Source: Candidatus Eiseniibacteriota bacterium (GTDB taxonomy: Bacteria > Arandabacterota > Arandabacteria > JAGLYR01). From it: DNA of 15,727 nt. The position numbers were made by a program, and so were the translations under genes. Below the pieces are notes generated by a model, which was given only the letters and a program-made list of their open reading frames with translations, was not told the origin of the DNA and ran no database searches. Shown here in pieces: positions 6,130 to 13,808 of the stretch; position 1 is the stretch's first letter, and every line of letters starts with the position of its first letter. The stretch lies in contig JAGLYR010000091.1 of assembly GCA_023132135.1 (NCBI GenBank), positions 1-15,727 on the forward strand, given 5' to 3'.

Positions 6130-6975
6130 CTACCTGCCCATAATCAGCTGGAGTACCGACTGCGGCTGCACGTTCGCCTGCGAAAGCATCGCATTCGCCG
6201 ATTGCTGCAACAGTGTGTACTTCATCATCTCCACCGACTCCTGCGCCATGTCTGCGTTCATGATTCGGCTGTGGGCGGCGAGCTGGTTGTTGATGGTCAC
6301 CGAGATGTTGGCTTCCTTGATCCCGACTCTCAGCTGCGTGGAACCAATGGTCTGGAGACTCGTGTTGACGGTGGTGATCGCCGTGTTGACGCCGGACAAG
6401 GCGCTAGACGCATTAGCGGCGGTATCCACGGCGAGGTCAGCGTCCGCCACGCTGAGGCCGGAAGCCCCGTGGTTCTGGGTAATGCCGAAACTCAGCGTGT
6501 CCGTGGCCCCCTCGCCAACCTGGAAGATCTTGCCTGTGAATGTTCCGTCCAGGAGAGTATTGCCACCCCACGTCGTCGTAGACACGATGTTGTCGATCTC
6601 CGAGGCGAGGTCGTCCAGCTGGCTCTCGACCGCAGTACGCTCGGTTGTTCCCAGCGTGTCGTTGGCGGCCTGCAGGATTTTCTCCTTCATGACCAGGAGA
6701 ATCTCGCTGATGTTCTGCATGCCGCCCTCGGCGGTGGCCATCAGGTTCTGGGCATCGCCGATGTTATCACGAGCGACGCTCAGACCCCTGGATCTCGACT
6801 CGAGCCGCTTGGCAAACACCATACCGGCCGGGTCGTCGCCCGCGGAGTTGATCCGTTTGCCGGTCGCCAGCCTCAGCTGGTGGATGGACAGTTTTGAGTT
6901 GATGTCTCGCAGGGCCTTGAGCGCATTCAGCGCGGCGACGTTGGTATTGATACGAGACAGGTCAGCGCCCGCCAT
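6130..6975 (-). CDS. fliC: Flagellin (short, core-domain type)
   Basis: A 281-residue flagellin, the filament subunit. The N-terminal D0/D1 is clear: LSRINTNVAALNALKAL, then LATGKRINSAGDDPAGM (36-52) and GLSVARDNIGDAQNLMATAEG (64-84). The C-terminal D1/D0 is also clear: IKEANISVTINNQLAAHSRIMNADMAQE (219-246) and LLQQSANAMLSQANVQPQSVLQLI (255-278). Only about 80 residues (140-218) separate the two halves, so D2/D3 domains are absent. That middle part is rich in Ser/Thr/Ala and could carry O-glycans. There is no cysteine. ATG at 6973-6975 with AGGAG seven bases upstream. It is preceded by a sigma-28 promoter and a long GGA-rich leader, which predicts sigma-28/FlgM control of transcription and CsrA/FliW control of translation. 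fliC or hag are equivalent symbols. Confidence 0.97.
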   Translation of the reverse strand: MAGADLSRINTNVAALNALKALRDINSKLSIHQLRLATGKRINSAGDDPAGMVFAKRLESRSRGLSVARDNIGDAQNLMATAEGGMQNISEILLVMKEKILQAANDTLGTTERTAVESQLDDLASEIDNIVSTTTWGGNTLLDGTFTGKIFQVGEGATDTLSFGITQNHGASGLSVADADLAVDTAANASSALSGVNTAITTVNTSLQTIGSTQLRVGIKEANISVTINNQLAAHSRIMNADMAQESVEMMKYTLLQQSANAMLSQANVQPQSVLQLIMGR

Positions 6976-6982
6976 ACTTTAG

Positions 6983-6993
6983 CTCCTTTCCTT
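6983..6993 (-). promoter_or_regulatory. Flagellin ribosome binding site with overlapping CsrA-type motifs
   Basis: The minus strand reads AAGGAAAGGAG here, seven bases before the ATG. It contains two overlapping-spaced AAGGA motifs, the second being the Shine-Dalgarno sequence itself. A CsrA dimer bound to an upstream hairpin and to this site would block ribosomes, as for site BS2 of Bacillus subtilis hag. Confidence 0.65.
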
Positions 6994-7009
6994 CACTTGC
7001 AACGAAGAC

Positions 7010-7025
7010 GCGGCATCCTTGCCGC
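7010..7025 (-). promoter_or_regulatory. CsrA-binding hairpin 1 in flagellin leader (predicted)
   Basis: The minus strand reads GCGGCAAGGATGCCGC: a perfect six-base stem GCGGCA/TGCCGC with tetraloop AGGA. The core CAAGGATG matches the known CsrA SELEX core CARGGAUG exactly, with the GGA exposed in the loop as the consensus requires. It lies 35-50 bases upstream of the flagellin ATG; its GGA is 32 bases from the GGA of the ribosome site, within reach of one CsrA dimer. Confidence 0.75.
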
Positions 7026-7034
7026 TTACCCGGA

Positions 7035-7052
7035 TTGACCTTCCCTGGTCAA
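7035..7052 (-). promoter_or_regulatory. CsrA-binding hairpin 2 in flagellin leader (predicted)
   Basis: The minus strand reads TTGACCAGGGAAGGTCAA: a perfect six-base stem with hexaloop AGGGAA. The loop contains ANGGA (AGGGA). It lies nine bases upstream of hairpin 1, with 26 bases between the two GGA triplets. On its own this could be a protein operator, but the tandem arrangement of two hairpins with GGA loops favours CsrA. Confidence 0.6.
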
Positions 7053-7163
7053 CCAATTCCCGAAGATTTGCGAGGGTTCGGACCTACCCGCTTGCCCGGC
7101 ACTCCTTGCCTCAGCTCTCCTCCTTTCCTGGGTACGCTCCAGGGCAGAGGTCCGGTTGGTGAA

Positions 7164-7196
7164 CTCCCCATGTGAATGGGACCTTTGTCTGGGGAG
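7164..7196 (-). other. Inverted repeats at the 5' end of the flagellin leader
   Basis: CTCCCCA (7164-7170) pairs with TGGGGAG (7190-7196), and inside it CCCAT (7167-7171) pairs with ATGGG (7176-7180). The two hairpins exclude each other. Depending on where transcription starts, the outer one may be cut short. It could protect the 5' end or be chance; no function is claimed. Confidence 0.35.
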
Positions 7197-7197
7197 C

Positions 7198-7224
7198 TGA
7201 TCGCAAGTCCCGGCCGGAACTTTA
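7198..7224 (-). promoter_or_regulatory. Sigma-28 (FliA/SigD) promoter of flagellin
   Basis: The minus strand reads TAAAGTTC (7217-7224), eleven bases, then TGCGATCA (7198-7205). Compared with the consensus TAAAGTTT-N11-GCCGATAA, the -35 element matches 7 of 8, the -10 keeps the CGAT core (5 of 8), and the spacing is exact. The TAAA overlaps the TAA stop codon of the upstream glycosyltransferase gene. Transcription should start near 7191, giving a leader of about 215 bases. Confidence 0.78.
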
Positions 7225-8709
7225 GTCCGCGTTGCCCGCGTGCCTGCCTTTCTTCGGGTCGGGAGGAAAAGGAGCCGCGGCCACAGCGCCGGGGCCCTGA
7301 TACATCGACCTAAACTCCGCCAAATGTTCCCTTGCCTGACTAACATCCCCCATTTTGTGGTAGAGTCCCGCAAGCCGCCTGTGCGCTTCGTGCGAGCCGG
7401 GATCCAACTCCAGCAGGTGCCTGTAGCTCTGCGCAGCGGCTGCGAAATCCCCCACCTTGATTCGCAGCAAACCCTGGCATCCGTAGAGCCCCGCTTGCGG
7501 GTTCTTGCCGATAGCTGCGTCAACAGCCGCCAGAGCCCTGGCGGGAGAATCGCCCGCGCCGGCAACCCTCGCCAACAGCCGGTAGCCCTCCGGCCACTCC
7601 GGATTGTGTGTGATGACGCGCTCGGCGTCTGCCTGGGCTTCATGCAGTTCGCCCAGCTGCAGGTACGACTCGCCCCGGATCAGGAAGGCCCTGGCCGGAT
7701 CCGGTTCGAAGGTCATGAGCACGGGCGTCTGTCCAGAAGCCTGCCCGGAAACCTGCCTGGAAACGTGCCTGCATTTCTTGAGATACCTGTCCGCTGTCCG
7801 GATCGCCGACCGGTGCTCCCCGCGCTGGCAGAGAGCGGAAGCAAGGATCAGGAGTGGAGTGGGAATGACGGGGTTCAACTTGAGTGCTTCTTCTGCTTCT
7901 TCGACGGCCGGATCCAGTTCCCGGAGTCTCAACAGAATGCTCGCCAGATTCTGGTGGGTCGAAGCAGTGTGTCCGGGGGGAAGGTTCCCGAGCCGGAGCG
8001 CCAGATCGTAGCACCTCCGCGCCTTCTCCGCTTCCCCCAGGAGCGCGTAGGTTTCGCCCAGGTGGTAGCAGACAAACCCGTCATCCGGGCGGTCCTGGAA
8101 ATCGAGATGGAGAAGCTCAAGGTTGCGCCGGAGCTTGGACTCCTGGAAATGCGGGGCCAGAGCATAGCCCGAGTGATCAATCTCCAGGTCCGAGAATACA
8201 AGCCGGGCTCCTGCGGCGCTGAGAGCAGGGTAGATCTGTTCGTGCACCCGGCCCTGGTAGCGATACTGCGGCCGGTTGCGGAACAACCTCTGGAAGGCGT
8301 GCACAAAGGTCTGCCCACGCCGATGGCCCGCCATAGGGCTCCGGATCATGACGTAGCAGGCATCGGCCCGGCCCGAGAGCAACCGCCGGAGTTTGCCCTG
8401 TTGCCCCGGCGCCAGTTTCTCGTCGGCATCCAGGCAGAGAATCCAATCGCCGGTGGCGGCTTCCAGGCTCGCATTCCTGGCGTGAGAGAAGTCGTCCTGC
8501 CACTGGATTTCGAGGACTCGAGCGCCCAGGCTCCTCGCAACCGGGACAGTGTCGTCCCCGGAGCCGGTATCGACCACGACAACTTCGGTCGCCACACCCT
8601 TGACACTCTCCACAGCCGAGGGCAGGCGCTCCGCTTCGTTCTTCACGATCAGGCAGACCGAGAGAGTTGGAGAGGACGCGGGCTTCTCGCGAGCATGCTC
8701 AGTGGACAC
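7222..8709 (-). CDS. GT2 glycosyltransferase with C-terminal TPR repeats
   Basis: A 495-residue protein. Residues 15-190 are a GT-A fold family 2 domain: LSVCLIVKNEAERL, EVVVVDTGSGDDTV, the metal-binding DxD in CLDADEKL (92-99), and RVHEQI (154-159), typical of the SunS/WaaE-like branch. Residues about 210-470 are TPR helices (YHLGETYALLGEAEKARRCY, then several 34-residue-like units). The start is GTG at 8707-8709 with GGGAGG upstream; no in-frame ATG precedes the catalytic domain. It overlaps the preceding glycosyltransferase gene by 11 bases. It lies directly before the flagellin promoter, so flagellin or another filament protein is a plausible acceptor, with TPRs recognising the protein (inference). 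Residues 314-329 are a four-residue tandem repeat. Confidence 0.9.
   Translation of the reverse strand: MSTEHAREKPASSPTLSVCLIVKNEAERLPSAVESVKGVATEVVVVDTGSGDDTVPVARSLGARVLEIQWQDDFSHARNASLEAATGDWILCLDADEKLAPGQQGKLRRLLSGRADACYVMIRSPMAGHRRGQTFVHAFQRLFRNRPQYRYQGRVHEQIYPALSAAGARLVFSDLEIDHSGYALAPHFQESKLRRNLELLHLDFQDRPDDGFVCYHLGETYALLGEAEKARRCYDLALRLGNLPPGHTASTHQNLASILLRLRELDPAVEEAEEALKLNPVIPTPLLILASALCQRGEHRSAIRTADRYLKKCRHVSRQVSGQASGQTPVLMTFEPDPARAFLIRGESYLQLGELHEAQADAERVITHNPEWPEGYRLLARVAGAGDSPARALAAVDAAIGKNPQAGLYGCQGLLRIKVGDFAAAAQSYRHLLELDPGSHEAHRRLAGLYHKMGDVSQAREHLAEFRSMYQGPGAVAAAPFPPDPKKGRHAGNAD
7723..7770 (-). repeat. 12-base tandem repeat inside GT2-TPR gene
   Basis: Four imperfect 12-base units encode RHVS, RQVS, GQAS and GQTP in a row (residues 314-329), between TPR units. 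The frame is kept. It looks like a slippage-derived linker. Confidence 0.6.
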
Positions 8710-11700
8710 TGGAACCTCCCGTCGAATCGACCGGCAGCGCCGCCCCGAGACCCGCAAGACGTTCCTCGGCTTCCCTTTGGCCTGGGGCCACGGCGAGGGC
8801 CTGCCTGTACCAGTCCTCGGCCCCCGCCCGATCCCCAAAGCGGACGAACCAGTCTCCCAGATCCAGGTAGGTTGCAGGATCGGTCGGATTGCGCTGGACC
8901 ATTTCCAAGTACAGGGCCATCGCCTTGTCGAAGTCCCTGGTGCTAAGGTAGAGATCGCCCAGGTTCCGGAGAATCTCCCGGTTTCCGGGTTCCAGTTCCA
9001 GGGCTTCCCTGAAATATCTCTCCGCGTCCTGGTCTTGCCCCTGTTCAAACGCCAGACACCCCAGGCTGTTCTTGGCCTGGGTAAGTCCGGGGTTCACGGT
9101 CTCGATGGTCTTGAGGTCATTTTCCGCCTCGTCCGTGCGTCCCTCGTTCATCAGAATCAGCGCCCGGCAATGGAGCGCCCGCGTGTAGTCCGGCTTGTGA
9201 GCCAGCGATTCTTCGATGCACCGGACCGCGGCGCCCAGGTCTCCCCCGGCAACGTAGCCATCTACGTCCGCGAGCGAGCGGACGGCCTGCAACTCCACGG
9301 GATCCGTTTCCGAACCGCCCCCCTCTTCCGGAGTAAAATGTACGTAGCTTCCTGCAACACAACCCGCTGTCCAGCCCATGTCCGCCATCCGGCGGACAAG
9401 ATCCGGCCACCCGGCCGTGGACCGGAATTCCGGCAGCAGACCGCCCGAGCCGAGGTAGGGTTCCCTTTTCACCAGCAGGCACCACCCGGCCGGTTCCTGG
9501 ATGGTCTTCCAGATCCCGCGGTTTTTCTTCCGGTTCTTCTCCGTGTACTGTTCCAGCCCTTCCTCGGGCAACCGATATCCCGGACGAACCCGCTGAACCG
9601 CAGGACCGAGGTTGCAGCGCGGCACCAGGATGCCGGCCTCCTTCCTCCTCGTGGCGGCCTCAAACAGTTCTCCCAGTCCTCCCTTTTCGGCCATGACCCC
9701 TGAGGACAGAACCAGGACCCAAGGTGTTGAGGCGCGGCGGATTTCCCCGTCGATCTGCCTCATCAGCCGACCGTCCTCGAGGGCCTGGATTGTCACGCCT
9801 CCCTCCTCGAGGGAGCGGAACAACTCCGGACTCCGGCACAGGATACGGACACAGGCGCCCGCCGGGAGCTCCCCAAGCGTTTTCCTGACCTCCGCCGGAG
9901 AGACCTCATCCCCTTCCTGGTACAGCACCACGGTGAGAGCCGGACTTGCGGTTTCCCGAACCGCCGCCTGCGGCCCCATGACCGGCTTCCATTTCTGGAG
10001 AAAGATCTCCGAGTTCTTCTTCAGAAGCGCCTCGTAGTCGACGTTCATGCTGCGGAAGGTGGCTCCGCCCTCGTGGTGAATGAACACGTCCTGGGCGCAA
10101 ACCACCTTGTACCCAGCCAGCCGAAGCCTGAGACAGTAGTCATCGTCCTCGAAGTTCCCGATCCCGAACCGGGTGTCGAAAAGGCCCGTCTCCTCGATCA
10201 CTCTGCGCGGGATTGCCATGCACATTCCCACGACCTTCGGGAGCTCCCTGCGCCGGCCCCGCCAGGTGAGATACCGCTCCTCGCTGAAACTGTAGAGAGC
10301 CTCCTCATCCTTGTACCCGACCTGGATCATCTGCTCGTTGTTCGCGTAGTTGGTAAGGGGAGCGACAACACCGACGCGGGCATCGGCCTCAAAGTGATCC
10401 AGCAATCTCTCCAGCCAACCCGGAGTGACGATGCAATCGTTGTTGAGGAGGACAACGTAGTCCCCGTGCGTGTTCTGGATGCCCTGGTTGACCGCCGCGG
10501 CAAATCCCAGGTTCTTCTCGTTCCGGATGCAGCGATAGTTGTTCTGCCGCGCGGCGTAGCTGACCGGTTCCTCCGAACCGTTGTCGATCACGAGAATTTC
10601 ATAGGGAATGCGGGTGTTCTTCCGGATGCTGGCCCAGCAGCTCTCCGTGAGTGCGAGGTTGTTGCAGACGGGAATCACGATGCTGACAAGGGGTACGATT
10701 TCCGGGCGCTTCGGGAGCCGCCGGTAGCCGGTGCTCGCTTCATCGGATCTCGATTGTCCTTCTCCCTGGCCTCCGGCTCGCGATCCGGTCTCCTGTCCCA
10801 ACCTCGGTCCACGCTCGGCATCCGTTGCACGTCCCGCGTCAATGGCGTCGAATACGTCTTCCCAGTACTGCCTGGCGCTCTCATAACTGTATTTCCTAGC
10901 CACCAGATTCCGGGCGTTCTCCGCCAAGGTTCTCTGGAGCACTTCATCCCCGTACAGGCGGATGACTTGAGCGGCGAAACCTTCCGGTGTGTCTGCGATG
11001 AGGATGTCGCGCTCGTGGGAAAGCCCCATCCCCTCGGCGCCGATGGAGGTCGAGACCTGCGGGATGCCGGCGGCCATGGCCTGTCCAACCTTGCCCTTCA
11101 GGCCGGCGCCGTAGCGCAGTGGCACAACACAGACACTGGACTCCTGGAGATACGGAAGGATGTCGGGCACGAATCCGGTCACGATCACCCGTTCCCCGGC
11201 CAGCGCTTCCACCGCGGGAGTCGGTCCGTTTCCGACAATGTAGAACCTGACATCCGGCAGTTCCCTGTGTATGAGGGGCAGGATCTCCTCTGCGAAATAG
11301 ACGACGGCATCCTCGTTCGGCTGGTGCTTGAAGTTGCCGATGAAAACCAGATCCTTCCGCCCGGCCTTCCACTCGAAGGGGGGCACCGGATGGATATCCG
11401 TAGAGATACCCACCTGGAGAGACGAGTCTTCCCGGAGGAGAACCTCCCGGTCCTTCTCCGTGACCGTCAGCGCCATGTCCGCCTTCCGGTACCACCCAAG
11501 CTCGATTCGCTTGACTTCCTCGGCATGCCAGAAATCCTCGTCCTTTCCGGAGATCTCGGCCCTGCGCCTCTCTCTCAGGAACTCCACGTCGTATGAGTCG
11601 ATGATGAGAAGACTCCGGGGTGAGTAGGTGCGGACATCCCCGTAGTACTGAGACGCAACATGGTAGAAGCCGATGATCACGGCCTTGAAGTCGTTGGACT

Positions 11701-12760
11701 GGAGCAGCTGGGGGAAGTCTATCCAGAGGGGGCCGCTTGTTTCGCACCCCAGTTGCTTCATCCGCGCCTGGTCCGTATGGAAAACGGTGATTCTCTGTTC
11801 TTCCAGAGGATTGATGTACTTGATTCCGTCCTGACCGTTGCGCGCCAGGAACACGACCTGGTACCGCTCCCTGAGAATCTTCAGGGTGTGGAACCACCGC
11901 ATTTCTCCGGCGGCGCGATCGTAGAGGGGGAGAAAAGGCAGGATGACCAGGATCTTCTCCTTCCCCTCCTCCGGCGGAATCTCGAAGACGTTGGACCGCT
12001 GCCGGTCCAGTTCCTTCCGCCACTTCGCTATGAACTTCGGTTTGTTCCGTTGCTGCAGGTCTGCGGAACGGGAGCGCTGGTCCGGGACTCCGAAGCTCCC
12101 GCCCTCGTGATGGACGACAACCGCTCGCGGTTCGTAGACGACGCGGTAGCCCGCTTTGCGCGCCGAGAAACAGAGATCCGTGTCCTCCCAGTACGCCGGC
12201 GCGAACTGGGGATCGAAGGTCCCCGTCTTCTCAAGCGTCTCGCGCTTGACGTAGAGACATGCGCCCGAGACGTAGTCCACGTCCGTAGCCTGGTTGTAGA
12301 TGTAGCGGTCCGGATCGTCGTACTTGCCGATTTCCCGTCCCGAGGCATCGGAGAAAATCTCGCCCCCCGCCGTCTGGAGCCTTCCATCGGGAAAGACGAG
12401 TTTGGCGCCGACGATTCCGATCTGTGGATCCGAGTAGGCGCGCTCGACCAGAACCTCCAGCCAACCCTGGGAAACTTCCGTATCGTTGTTGAGTAGCAGT
12501 ATGTCCCGGTCCGCGTAGCGCTCCATCACCAGATTGTTTCCCAGAACGAATCCGAGGTTCTTTTCCGGCGCCAGGTGATCCACCCCGTCCCCGAGCTCCC
12601 TCAGGTAATTCTTCGTGCTGTCAGTGGAAGCCTGATCGACCACACAGATCCTGCAGGCTTGCTTCGTGTTCGCGAAGATGCTGTCGATGCAGCGGCGAAG
12701 GAGATCCACTTTGTTGTAGCTCAGAATCGCAATGATCGGCGGCTTCGGCGGTCGGCCCAT
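8699..12760 (-). CDS. Giant multi-domain glycosyltransferase (GT2-GT4-GT2-GT2-like-TPR)
   Basis: A 1353-residue cytoplasmic protein with at least four transferase-like domains. Residues 8-250: GT2, with IIAILSYNKVDLLRRCI, NNDTE (91-95) and WEDTDLCF (191-198). Residues 269-640: GT-B fold resembling GT4, with GNFKHQPNEDAV (475-486) and GAGLKGKVGQAMAAGIPQV (551-569). A low-complexity linker spans 645-685. Residues 690-927: second GT2, with SIVIPVCNN, LLNNDC (771-776) and FEDDDYCLR (870-878). Residues 940-1150: a decayed GT2-like segment where the acidic motif is replaced by VLVLSSG (1015-1021). Residues 1160-1345: about five TPR units. ATG at 12758-12760, with GAGGAG nine bases upstream. It lies in the block between csrA and flagellin, so glycan assembly for flagellin is likely but unproven; a surface polysaccharide is the alternative. 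It overlaps the next gene by 11 bases. Confidence 0.93.
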   Translation of the reverse strand: MGRPPKPPIIAILSYNKVDLLRRCIDSIFANTKQACRICVVDQASTDSTKNYLRELGDGVDHLAPEKNLGFVLGNNLVMERYADRDILLLNNDTEVSQGWLEVLVERAYSDPQIGIVGAKLVFPDGRLQTAGGEIFSDASGREIGKYDDPDRYIYNQATDVDYVSGACLYVKRETLEKTGTFDPQFAPAYWEDTDLCFSARKAGYRVVYEPRAVVVHHEGGSFGVPDQRSRSADLQQRNKPKFIAKWRKELDRQRSNVFEIPPEEGKEKILVILPFLPLYDRAAGEMRWFHTLKILRERYQVVFLARNGQDGIKYINPLEEQRITVFHTDQARMKQLGCETSGPLWIDFPQLLQSNDFKAVIIGFYHVASQYYGDVRTYSPRSLLIIDSYDVEFLRERRRAEISGKDEDFWHAEEVKRIELGWYRKADMALTVTEKDREVLLREDSSLQVGISTDIHPVPPFEWKAGRKDLVFIGNFKHQPNEDAVVYFAEEILPLIHRELPDVRFYIVGNGPTPAVEALAGERVIVTGFVPDILPYLQESSVCVVPLRYGAGLKGKVGQAMAAGIPQVSTSIGAEGMGLSHERDILIADTPEGFAAQVIRLYGDEVLQRTLAENARNLVARKYSYESARQYWEDVFDAIDAGRATDAERGPRLGQETGSRAGGQGEGQSRSDEASTGYRRLPKRPEIVPLVSIVIPVCNNLALTESCWASIRKNTRIPYEILVIDNGSEEPVSYAARQNNYRCIRNEKNLGFAAAVNQGIQNTHGDYVVLLNNDCIVTPGWLERLLDHFEADARVGVVAPLTNYANNEQMIQVGYKDEEALYSFSEERYLTWRGRRRELPKVVGMCMAIPRRVIEETGLFDTRFGIGNFEDDDYCLRLRLAGYKVVCAQDVFIHHEGGATFRSMNVDYEALLKKNSEIFLQKWKPVMGPQAAVRETASPALTVVLYQEGDEVSPAEVRKTLGELPAGACVRILCRSPELFRSLEEGGVTIQALEDGRLMRQIDGEIRRASTPWVLVLSSGVMAEKGGLGELFEAATRRKEAGILVPRCNLGPAVQRVRPGYRLPEEGLEQYTEKNRKKNRGIWKTIQEPAGWCLLVKREPYLGSGGLLPEFRSTAGWPDLVRRMADMGWTAGCVAGSYVHFTPEEGGGSETDPVELQAVRSLADVDGYVAGGDLGAAVRCIEESLAHKPDYTRALHCRALILMNEGRTDEAENDLKTIETVNPGLTQAKNSLGCLAFEQGQDQDAERYFREALELEPGNREILRNLGDLYLSTRDFDKAMALYLEMVQRNPTDPATYLDLGDWFVRFGDRAGAEDWYRQALAVAPGQREAEERLAGLGAALPVDSTGGSSVH

Positions 12761-12796
12761 GACGTTTCTCTCCTCTTCTTCTCCCGGAGATCCGGG

Positions 12797-13783
12797 TTAC
12801 CCTCTCCGGCTGCCACGGCCGGAGAGTGGACTCTGAAGGTTCGCTATCAGCCGGTCCCGCTGCCGGACCTGCTCGTCCAGCTCCAGCGCCCACCGGGTTC
12901 TGTCTTCGAACTCCACCTGGAGTCTCTCGATAGTCTGGTCCCTCAGTTCCAGTTCTTGCTGAAGGCTCTCGATCCACTGGGTCCGGCTGTCGAGATCGGA
13001 ATCGACCTCCTGCAAACCCAGGCTGTCTCCCATTGAGTACCACCGGGCGCCGGGCAAGGATGCAAGATCCCGCTCCTCCCTGTAGCAGACGGCAATGAGA
13101 TACCGGCACAGGTCCATCGCGACCGTCGTTGGAGCCGGCTCTCCCCACGTGGACTCCGACGGGGGCCGAACGAGGTGCGCGCAGGTCAGAAGCGTTGTCC
13201 CTGTTTGCCGGCTGTGAACCGGCAGGATGCTCAGGCCACCCGCGCGGTTCTGCGCGTAGGAGAAAACCTGCGGGAACCGATTCTTGAGAAGCCCCTCGAA
13301 TTCATCGGGAGTGTATTCGCGGTAGTGGAAAGGATTGTCCCCGTCCTTTCCCCCTGCTGCGTATGTGTTGGCATTCGGCGTCGACAGCACCAGGACCCCG
13401 TCAGGCCTTAGAAGCCGCCGCATCTCGTCAAGAAGAACCTCGGGTTCCGGGACGTGTTCGAAGACTTCGAAACACACAATCGCATCAAAGGAAGCCTCAT
13501 CGAGCCCGGTGTTGAGAACATCCCTCTGCTCGTAGGAAAGCCGTTCGCTCCGGTAGTGCTCCCGGCAGTAGGCCACGGCCTCTTCCGAGATGTCGATCCC
13601 GAGAACGGACTCCGCCCCGCCCCGAGCGAGATGGTAGCTGCCGTAGCCGCAGCCACAGCCGGCATCGAGCACGCGCTTGCCCTCAATAAGGCTCGAGGCA
13701 AACAGATATCGTGTCATATGCTCAAGGAACAGGTCGTCGAGTCCCCCAACGGTCGGAACCAATCTTTCGCCGGTGAATTCCAT
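12797..13783 (-). CDS. Class I SAM-dependent methyltransferase with coiled-coil tail
   Basis: A 328-residue protein starting MEFTGERLVP, a common start for methyltransferases in glycan clusters. The Rossmann motif I VLDAGCGCGYGSYHLA (38-53), acidic motif II LGIDIS (61-66), FDAIVCFEVFEHV (99-111) and LRPDGVLVLSTPN (125-137) are intact. Residues 265-318 form a charged heptad-like coiled coil (SLQQELELRDQTIERLQVEF and following), ending in an Arg/Gly tail. ATG at 13781-13783 with a near-ideal AGGAGG four bases upstream; an open frame extends further upstream but has no family homology in its translation. It starts 25 bases after the GT9 gene. Likely job: methylating a sugar in the glycan built by the neighbouring transferases (inference). 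The coiled coil may tether it to them. Confidence 0.9.
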   Translation of the reverse strand: MEFTGERLVPTVGGLDDLFLEHMTRYLFASSLIEGKRVLDAGCGCGYGSYHLARGGAESVLGIDISEEAVAYCREHYRSERLSYEQRDVLNTGLDEASFDAIVCFEVFEHVPEPEVLLDEMRRLLRPDGVLVLSTPNANTYAAGGKDGDNPFHYREYTPDEFEGLLKNRFPQVFSYAQNRAGGLSILPVHSRQTGTTLLTCAHLVRPPSESTWGEPAPTTVAMDLCRYLIAVCYREERDLASLPGARWYSMGDSLGLQEVDSDLDSRTQWIESLQQELELRDQTIERLQVEFEDRTRWALELDEQVRQRDRLIANLQSPLSGRGSRRG

Positions 13784-13808
13784 CACACCTCCTGATTTGC
13801 AGTTCCCG

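Larger units (their letters stand above)
6976..7191 (-). promoter_or_regulatory. Flagellin 5' leader, about 215 bases, GGA-rich
   Basis: The region between the predicted start of transcription (about 7191) and the flagellin ATG. On the minus strand it holds six copies of the CsrA core motif ANGGA, at 6984-6988, 6989-6993, 7016-7020, 7042-7046, 7103-7107 and 7121-7125. Two of these lie in hairpin loops and two at the ribosome binding site. I see no convincing small gene in it. Its length and content are those of a post-transcriptionally controlled leader. Confidence 0.7.

Noticed and set aside
6093-7200. The ten bases GGGGAGCTGA occur both in the flagellin downstream hairpin (6093-6102) and in the leader start (7191-7200)
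   Set aside because: One short match with no extended homology; it could be chance, and a role in pairing of mRNA ends cannot be supported by reading alone.
7026-7643. Minus-strand open frame of 205 codons running from the GT2-TPR gene into the flagellin leader
   Set aside because: Out of frame with the GT2-TPR gene, low-complexity translation, and it would cross the sigma-28 promoter and the hairpin region.
10073-11596. Plus-strand open frame of 507 codons inside the giant glycosyltransferase gene
   Set aside because: It lies wholly antisense to a frame with clear domain motifs, and its translation shows no family pattern. Long antisense frames are common in GC-rich DNA.
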